From contig JADNRX010000191.1 of assembly GCA_015501595.1 (NCBI GenBank), positions 1-64,000 on the forward strand: DNA of 64,000 nucleotides, given 5' to 3'. How positions within the stretch are numbered: position 1 is the stretch's first letter; the number at the start of each line of letters is the position of its first letter. Below the pieces are notes generated by a model. The model ran no database searches and was not told the origin of the DNA. It worked only from the letters and a program-made list of their open reading frames with translations. Source of the DNA: Hymenopellis radicata (taxonomy: Eukaryota; Basidiomycota; Agaricomycetes; Agaricales; Physalacriaceae). Positions 57,434-64,000 of the stretch are shown here, piece after piece. Position numbers and translations under genes: made by a program.

Positions 57434-59535
57434 CTACTGATACCAACTGGGTACATACATAGGCTCTTGAAGAATAATCTCCAAGAGCTCATACACATAC
57501 GCAGCGACATGAGGGATAAGCTCATCATATTCCATCACCATATGCCACCATTCTATGGGCGTCTTTGCCCGCCCCTTCAAAGCCGGGTAGAGCGTCCATA
57601 CAGCAAGCATCATTAGAGTCCGACGCTCTACCAACGACGGTGCCGTGCACCACATCAACACATGCAGCTCATCCTCGACGTCGTCCCCACACAACCGGCA
57701 CAATCTCCAATGTCTTGGTACACCTTGCGTAAACGTCGTTGGCCGAGGCAGCCACTTCACGGCTTCGACCCCCAGAGTGTGGGAGCCCGTCAGGAGCCTT
57801 GTCAACGCGACCCGATGTGCCGGAACGCGTACGAGCAGGTAGGAGCGAAATGCAAGAGAGCGGCTTGACATCTTCCCTCCCCTGCCCCGCTGTCTCCGCC
57901 CCACGAGCATCGGCAGCCGCTGCCCCTCGATCTGGTCAGACACCCAGAACTCCGCCGCTGCATGTACCCGCGCCACCAAGTCGTCAATACCCGCCACAGA
58001 AGACAGTGATTCTAACCAATCCGGCGGCGGCGACACACTAATGCGCAAAAGGACATGGACCACATTACTGAGCCAACCCGCCTTGCCCGCTTTCCATAAT
58101 GCCACATAAGCGCTCAAGCATTTCGTCACCAGTCGGGTATCTGGCAGCTGCAAAAGACCTCGCAGGAACCGTAGAGGCCTGATGACACGCGTAAATCGGA
58201 GAGGGATGATCCCGGTTTCCGAGTAGAGAATTGCCAGTCTAGAGCGGTCGTGAACGTGAAGGACGCGCCGGAGGAAATAAGCCTCTACAGCCTCTAATAG
58301 TGCCAGATTTGTGGTTCCTAGGTCGACTGCAATTTCTGCTGCGTATGTGAGATGACTTGCTACGCGAGACTTGTAAATCGTCAGCGCCTGTGCGGGTGGT
58401 AAATCGCCAAAATGCTTCTGTAAGCGTAGTGTAACGTTGGCCGTCTTCCGCGCCGTAATTGCCTTTGCGGTGTACATCCTAGCGAAAAGTCCGCCCTTCC
58501 CCGAGGTGAACGTGGCGCCGAGATACTTGTGTTCGTCCACCCATTCAATCGGCTTCCCTTGAAGATACAAGGTCGGGAGCACATCGGGAACCACACCGAA
58601 CACCATCGCCTGGCACGACTCATCAGCGAAGTTCATGCCAGCTAAGCAACACCTCTAAATCACACCTTTGTTTTTGGCACATTGATCATAAAACCCTTGC
58701 GACTCGCGTAGTCACCGTATTCCTTCAAGTGGACCACAATTCCATTGGGACCGGACCACATTGCACCATCGTCGGCGTGCAGAAGGTGATTTATCACGGT
58801 TCCCGCCATGACGGTATCCTCAGGATGAGGGGAGATGTATAGGTCGGATGAGATGAAATTCCACAATGTGGGCGAGGACGTGTCACCAGTGAGAATGCCA
58901 ATCGTTGTTGCGAACGGGGCAGAAACCTGAGTACCCAGCCGCACGACGTAGCTCATAGAGCCATATAGCATGCGTAACCAGTCAAACATCGGCCCCCCTG
59001 CACCCTTCCTATACAGCATTGACCACATCATGCCATGGTTTGTCCACGGAAACGCGTTTGTAAGATCTGGAAAGACAACGTAAAGGGTCTTATTCTCCGC
59101 CATAGCCATTTGGATAGCGCACTGTAGAATCCACGGGTTGTTGAGCGCATTATATCCCTTCCGAAAGCCATTCTGGGTCTCCGGTATGATATCAATATCG
59201 GACATCCACTGCTGGGTGCGCCTCTCCACTAAAAGTGTCATCATCTTCAGGATACACGACTCCAAGCCAATGAGTCGATAGCTGCCCGCCTTGCCCGCGT
59301 CCTTGCCGGGCTTCAATATGCCAATCAGGACTGTAACCAACCACATACGTGGAGCGCTTCGTAGCTCTAGGCAAACGATTGAACAGCCGGCACAAAAGAT
59401 TGTTCGGTATGCGCACAAAGAGATGGTACGTCGTGTGATCCCAGCCAGCAGCCCCGCTAAGATCTTTCACCATTTCCTCCTTTACAGTCTCTATGTCCTT
59501 CTCTGTCAACGGCGTTGAGAAGTGGCAGCCTGTGA
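57434..59535 (-). mobile_element. Non-LTR-type reverse transcriptase, 5'-truncated
   Basis: Minus-strand RT remnant. Upstream frame near 59535: CHFSTPLTEKDIETVK. Then WLVTVLIGILKPGKDAG, SYRLIGLESCILKMMTLL, QNGFRKGYNALNNPWIL, and a catalytic box LLHADDGAMW (A-x-D-D kept, with H where Y/F is usual). A frame change occurs near 59360-59400. KTK and A-M-V-F-G are separated by a 69-base segment with GTGTGA and CCAG ends that looks like an intron. The 400-residue C-terminal frame (57434-58636) has the thumb/connection and a C-x(2)-C-G-D-D-x(5)-H-x(4)-C zinc knuckle. The endonuclease region is missing, so it is dead on arrival or decayed. RT motifs are recognised from the LINE-like families common in basidiomycetes. 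Confidence 0.75.
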
Positions 59536-59664
59536 CAGGTCTTACAAGTTACGATTACAATTACGCGTGTCCCTGGCTCGTCTGAAGGCAGAGTCGACAG
59601 GGACAAGCGGATACGGTGCCGAACTTGAAATCAGAGTTCAGTTCTTGCTTGATCTTGAACAATC

Positions 59665-60125
59665 ATGTACACAGACCTTGGGCTAGCCCAGCTGACTACG
59701 GGGGGCCCGGTATTGTGCTTCAACAGCTCCTCCAGCCTGTACGTTCTCAATCTATGCCTGTTTACGTTCATTGAACCTTTGCAAAGGAACGACATAAACA
59801 CGCTCATCGTTCCTTTTGGTGTCGCCGTCGTATCTGCGTTGACCCTTCTACTGCATGGCTTCATCGTATCCCGGTCTATGAAGCGCCTCCTCTCACGGAC
59901 GATCGACTCGTTGGATGCGGCAGACGCGACGCAGCCAAAAGTGACGGAACACATTGATGCACTTGGAGGACGCGTCATTTTCTTCCATATGGTATTGAGA
60001 GCCCTTTGCTCTATCGCCGTCCTCATCCTGTCGGTGGTGACACTCTTACTGGGACATCCTCGGAATGGCGCGACTGGGCCGTATAAACGGGTTGGGCCGT
60101 CGACGAGCGCGGCGGGTCCGGGGCA
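59665..60125 (+). pseudogene. Multi-pass membrane protein N-terminus, truncated
   Basis: MYTDLGLAQLTTGGPVLCFN opens three hydrophobic segments (about residues 17-37, 46-68 and 100-135) separated by a polar loop RSMKRLLSRTIDSLDAADAT. Homology-like character ends at about 60125, where composition drops sharply to AT-rich Helitron sequence. The helix/loop style recalls the first membrane domain of large fungal transporters (ABC-type among candidates), but I cannot name it. Insertion of the Helitron, or a rearrangement, removed the rest. Confidence 0.4.
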
Positions 60126-60135
60126 ACACGCTCGT

Positions 60136-63100
60136 TTAATTAATTGTTTGTTCTTCTTTATAATAGAATACATGTGATAGAGTACCACCTTTGGCATTAT
60201 GTAGATTGTGATGAATGTTTCTAAAATCACCTTCACAGTAAGCTTCTCTCTGAATGACACCATCATACAGCCATACATTTCTGCTATTATCTATCCATCT
60301 AGAAATAAAATGACCTGCAGAATCACCTGCAATAAAATACAGAAGACCAGAAATAATATATTTTACATTATTATTTTTAATATTAATTATTACTGTTTCA
60401 TTTAACTCAATATCTGGCCATGCTTGGACATTAAAAAATAAGAAGTCTAATTCGTCATTTAAAATATGAGTATAACTACATTCAGATTGACATAAAGTAC
60501 AAGTTTTTGAAGTCCATACTGGAAAATCACAATCAATAAAACTTTGTATATCGAAATAAATCTCTCTCTTAGCAATTCGAAAACTGCAGGTAGAGGAGCC
60601 CCTTCTGGTTTGAATAAGATGAGTATCGTCAGACCAGCAGCTTAAATATGAAGTACTAGGATACTGACTATAAATTATCATGCACTCAATTACATCATCT
60701 AGCATACATACAGTTCCAGGTTTAAAATTATTTGGTTCTACCTCACATAACATATTTCTCATATTATCTCGTATAAAATCAATTTTCTCTTTGGAGCTTA
60801 GAGCATGATCCATACACTGTTTAGAAAAAAAACCAATACGATGTAGAGATACAAATTGCATAGCATAATTATAATATACTATATTTGTTTTCCATAAATT
60901 AAACATAATAAATACCCAACTATCATAAGCACAACTATTTTGCTTCCATTTAGGGCCGTATGGTATATTTATATTTGATATTTCAATATTACTCCTAGTT
61001 TGTATTTTTTTTGGTTTGATTTTAGGTATACTTGAAAGAAGGGAAGATATTGAATCAAGTGGTATATTATTAGTTTTTGTAGTTTGTAAAGATTCTTGTT
61101 GTGCTGGTTTTTCTTGTTGTACTGGTTTTTTTGGTTTTGGAGGTAAATACTTCCATTCAACATCATCAGGTGTCAACTCAAGAAAAGGATCTTTATCGCT
61201 CCATTGCAATGCAGAAGGACATGAAGCGGGCACATAATTCTTCCCCATATGCTTTCTGAAGTCTGATATCATAGTATATCTAGTTTCTGCACGTAAGGGA
61301 TATGGTAATTTACCTTCATAGTTTAATCTCGTAATTTCATCTAATAGTTCTAACTCCCTCAATTCTTGACGTAAATCACCAGAAGCACCACCTGTAATTA
61401 TTTGTGGATCAAAGTCTTGTAATAGAAGAGTACCAGCAGCAGATCTTCCTCTGGATAACGCTGTATACACACCTTGATGAGTATTACAATAGTTTATATG
61501 TGCTACACTGAAATCTTTAGATTTACCTTGTGAAGCATAAACAGTCATAGCAAAATTCAACTGCAAGTCGATTTGTTTACGAGAAATTGAAATCTGTACA
61601 TCATTCGGTAGTTTTACTAAAATTTGAATACTCTTTCCTGTAACAATTGGCACTACATTTAACGGTAAGTTAGGTAATTGTATGGATGAAGGTGGATTTT
61701 TTAATGTTACAAAAACAACATCTAGAACAGAACGACCTTTAGAGCCAATATGGCTTACCCATGAATGTACATATGCTTCCTGTCCTTTGGTAATATTTAA
61801 CTCTGTAGCAATATTATTCATAATCATAACAGGAATACCTATGCATAAACTTATGATACCAGGTATATTAGCTTGTCCTGTACAGGATGGAGGTAAAGAC
61901 CATAATAATTCTTGTAAATCATCTGTAATCGTTTTAGTTTTATGTCTTATTCCCGCAGATTTACGAGTAGCAATTTCATCTCTAGTCTCTATTGCTTGAT
62001 CTTCTGAATAAAAATGAGAAAGACTTTGATCTGTATCAGCAGCAAATCGTATAGCACCTAATCGGTTAATTTCATCCTGATGAGAATGAAGATATGAAAT
62101 AATAGAAACATTGCGGAAATGTGGTAATGTAATATTTTTTGTAGTACTGAAGTTATTATGAATAAGTGTACGTAGAAATGTAATATCCTCAGAAGTACAT
62201 GATTTATATCTCATATTTTCTAATGCAGTTCTAAATTTACAATCAGCTTCTAATTCTCCTTGCATACGCATATTCTTTCGTAAAATAACCACTGTTGTAA
62301 TCATATGCCATAGAGCTTTTCCAATAGCAGCTTCTTGTTCAAAAATAGTTTTACCAAACATTCCAACCTTTCGACTATATAGTGGAGGACCACCACTTTC
62401 ACCAGTTTGTACAGGTGGTAATTGAGCAAAATCACCAGCAAATATCATGTTCATGCCACCAAAAGGTAAATCAGTACAGCCTCGAGCAATACCTAATCGA
62501 GCACTAATATGATACAAATCATTACAAGACAACATTGATATTTCATCTATAAATATATACGAAACACCTTTTAATCCTGCACATAAAAGTGAAATCGCAG
62601 TAGCATTCATTTCTTTTCGAACTTGGCGATTCATTTTCAGTAATGAATGATATGTACAACCATTTAAATTTGCAGCTGCTGATCCAGTAGGAGCAGAAAT
62701 AGCTAATTTATATCTTTCATTTCGTTTAGTAAAATAAGATACAAGAGCATCTAAAACTCTGGATTTTCCTGTCCCACCCATGCCTGCAATATACATTTTT
62801 AATTGTGTATCTGGAGTGTCGACAGCATGTCGAGTAACAATATTGAAAGCACGTGCTTGTTCAATATTTAATCCATACTCCTCTACAAGACTCTGTGATA
62901 ACTTTCGATTTTGCATACTGGCTTCAGTTTGTAAATCTATCACATCTTTATATATTATAGATAAAGAACCAGAACTTTCAGAAGGTATACCATGATAATA
63001 TGGTTTATCTTGTATAGGTATATCAGGAGGTATTCCTATTTTACGCTTTTCCTGCACTTTAGATTTAGCTTGCTCCACGTCAAGTTTCCACTCAGGAGCA

Positions 63101-64000
63101 GATTGTGCTAATAAAATTGGTTCATACAGTAAAGAAGGTGCATTATCCTTATTTTCAACACACCAACCAAAAGTTGTAAGAATATTTTGAATATCTTTTG
63201 CTTCTTTAAATCGTTTTAAAGAATTTCGTCCCATACTTACTCCTTCAATATCTTCTAGTCCCATATCTGTAATATTATAATCATTATATTTCAAATCAAA
63301 TTCCTCATCATAAGTTTCATATTCACGCAAATGATTATCCATATCTCGAAGTCCTTGATCTACCTCTGCATTATTCTTCATTTGATCTCTAAAATTATCT
63401 CTAGCATCCAAACATTCATATCTTAAATGAAAATTATTCATTAATTGGTTTTGTCTATCAGTAAATATATGAGCATTAAAGGCTTCTGACCATGACTGAT
63501 TTGCATTTTTTAAGTCTGTAGCTACATTCCATGGCTTAAAAAATGTTAGCATTGTACAACAATAATAATCACGATTTCCTTGATCTCTACGAGGTAAAGC
63601 TCCACCAGTCATATTAGGAATTAAACTTTGATCTTCAGTACCATATACTACATAATGAGTATTCTGCAAATTATGTCCATCAGTGAAATAATGTTTTCCT
63701 ACATCCTCTTCGTTATTGTTATCAATATATGTTGGAAATGAACAGGCATTTAAATCTACTACAGTACGTTCAGATAGTATAGAACTATCACTATGATATT
63801 CATCATCATTTTCATTAACTAACGTTTTAGAAGGAGAAATATTTTGATGTATTGCCTGAATATTATCTGGGGTTGTATATCTCTGCAATGATATCTCATC
63901 AATATCTCTGTAATTCTCATCTTCTGGAATAATAATTTTTTCTGTCTGCTTCGTATCTATTTTCTTAACTTTACAATGTCTAATCCAATCCCACAAACAT
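60136..64000 (-). CDS. Helitron PIF1-type helicase with C-terminal protease-like domain (partial)
   Basis: Open from the window edge to TAA at 60136, 1286+ residues, no intron, strongly AT-rich. The upstream part has FFKPWNVATDLKNANQSW and RYECLDARDNF, typical of Helitron replicase/helicase proteins. Walker A GMGGTGKS is near residue 404, Walker B FIDEIS near 482, GDFAQLPPV near 525, and a late SF1 motif HQGVYTALSRGR near 840, so this is a complete PIF1-like 5'-3' helicase. Residues about 1010-1280 add N-S-C-A-Y-D-S (about 1019) and H-F-I-S-R-W...W-L-Y-D-G (about 1230): a Cys/His pair in the order of a ubiquitin-peptidase-like fold, as in other agaricomycete Helitrons. The N-terminal HUH replicase should lie beyond the window. 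The stop is only about 10 bases from the foreign junction, with no clear CTRR hairpin end, so the 3' terminus may be lost. Confidence 0.85.
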   Translation of the reverse strand, partial: CLWDWIRHCKVKKIDTKQTEKIIIPEDENYRDIDEISLQRYTTPDNIQAIHQNISPSKTLVNENDDEYHSDSSILSERTVVDLNACSFPTYIDNNNEEDVGKHYFTDGHNLQNTHYVVYGTEDQSLIPNMTGGALPRRDQGNRDYYCCTMLTFFKPWNVATDLKNANQSWSEAFNAHIFTDRQNQLMNNFHLRYECLDARDNFRDQMKNNAEVDQGLRDMDNHLREYETYDEEFDLKYNDYNITDMGLEDIEGVSMGRNSLKRFKEAKDIQNILTTFGWCVENKDNAPSLLYEPILLAQSAPEWKLDVEQAKSKVQEKRKIGIPPDIPIQDKPYYHGIPSESSGSLSIIYKDVIDLQTEASMQNRKLSQSLVEEYGLNIEQARAFNIVTRHAVDTPDTQLKMYIAGMGGTGKSRVLDALVSYFTKRNERYKLAISAPTGSAAANLNGCTYHSLLKMNRQVRKEMNATAISLLCAGLKGVSYIFIDEISMLSCNDLYHISARLGIARGCTDLPFGGMNMIFAGDFAQLPPVQTGESGGPPLYSRKVGMFGKTIFEQEAAIGKALWHMITTVVILRKNMRMQGELEADCKFRTALENMRYKSCTSEDITFLRTLIHNNFSTTKNITLPHFRNVSIISYLHSHQDEINRLGAIRFAADTDQSLSHFYSEDQAIETRDEIATRKSAGIRHKTKTITDDLQELLWSLPPSCTGQANIPGIISLCIGIPVMIMNNIATELNITKGQEAYVHSWVSHIGSKGRSVLDVVFVTLKNPPSSIQLPNLPLNVVPIVTGKSIQILVKLPNDVQISISRKQIDLQLNFAMTVYASQGKSKDFSVAHINYCNTHQGVYTALSRGRSAAGTLLLQDFDPQIITGGASGDLRQELRELELLDEITRLNYEGKLPYPLRAETRYTMISDFRKHMGKNYVPASCPSALQWSDKDPFLELTPDDVEWKYLPPKPKKPVQQEKPAQQESLQTTKTNNIPLDSISSLLSSIPKIKPKKIQTRSNIEISNINIPYGPKWKQNSCAYDSWVFIMFNLWKTNIVYYNYAMQFVSLHRIGFFSKQCMDHALSSKEKIDFIRDNMRNMLCEVEPNNFKPGTVCMLDDVIECMIIYSQYPSTSYLSCWSDDTHLIQTRRGSSTCSFRIAKREIYFDIQSFIDCDFPVWTSKTCTLCQSECSYTHILNDELDFLFFNVQAWPDIELNETVIINIKNNNVKYIISGLLYFIAGDSAGHFISRWIDNSRNVWLYDGVIQREAYCEGDFRNIHHNLHNAKGGTLSHVFYYKEEQTIN

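Overview
This is a nuclear segment of a basidiomycete fungus, most likely an agaricomycete. Genes are cut by many GT-AG introns of about 45-75 nt, and several encode families typical of mushroom-forming fungi: UbiA-type prenyltransferases with an N-Q-x(4)-D-E-D motif, an MHC-like 'mat' HMG box, tiny cysteine-rich secreted proteins, a PIF1-type Helitron helicase and large Pro/Ser-rich lineage-specific proteins. Two tRNA-Asp genes carry introns just after the anticodon. Splice models were built by hand from donor, acceptor and phase agreement.

Layout. 0.2-0.3 kb: a perfect inverted repeat beside a telomere-like motif. 0.7-8.4 kb: four multi-exon lineage-specific genes, one ending in an RNase H1 N-terminal (Cauli_VI-like) domain. 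8.5-9.8 kb: two TA-flanked MITEs bracketing the last exon of an NRAMP metal transporter. 10.9-11.8 kb: a secreted-protein gene. 14.4-15.1 kb: an HMG-box regulator. 15.7-19.1 kb: two head-to-head UbiA genes. 19.3-36.4 kb: about 17 kb of degenerate, nested, duplicated non-coding DNA holding a MULE-like element, another small insertion, a truncated oxalate decarboxylase and a tRNA-Asp. 36.4-46.6 kb: a coiled-coil protein, a membrane J-protein, an F-box protein, an NCS1 nucleobase/allantoin-type permease and an MFS transporter, all on the minus strand. 47.7-50.4 kb: a third UbiA copy and a three-member small-secreted-protein cluster. 50.5-56.4 kb: a transposase-like N-terminal gene, a C2-like gene and a helical protein gene. 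56.5-64 kb: tRNA-Asp, a 5'-truncated non-LTR reverse transcriptase, the start of a membrane-protein gene, and an AT-rich Helitron helicase that runs off the window.

The right-hand and central parts behave as accessory, transposon-rich sequence. Many recognisable genes (all three UbiA copies, the F-box, NCS1, C2-like, transposase-like, 55-kb helical and 11-kb secreted genes) need one or more single-base additions, nearly all at G/C or T runs, to restore frame. Others (MFS, J-protein, HMG, the 5.0-8.4 kb gene, the secreted pair) read cleanly. Either assembly homopolymer errors or real decay could explain this. I see no operon-like or defence-island logic, no CRISPR and no rRNA; the most unusual items are the composite MITE-NRAMP structure, the MULE-like element with a matching paralogous site, the triple-broken UbiA family and the Helitron junction.
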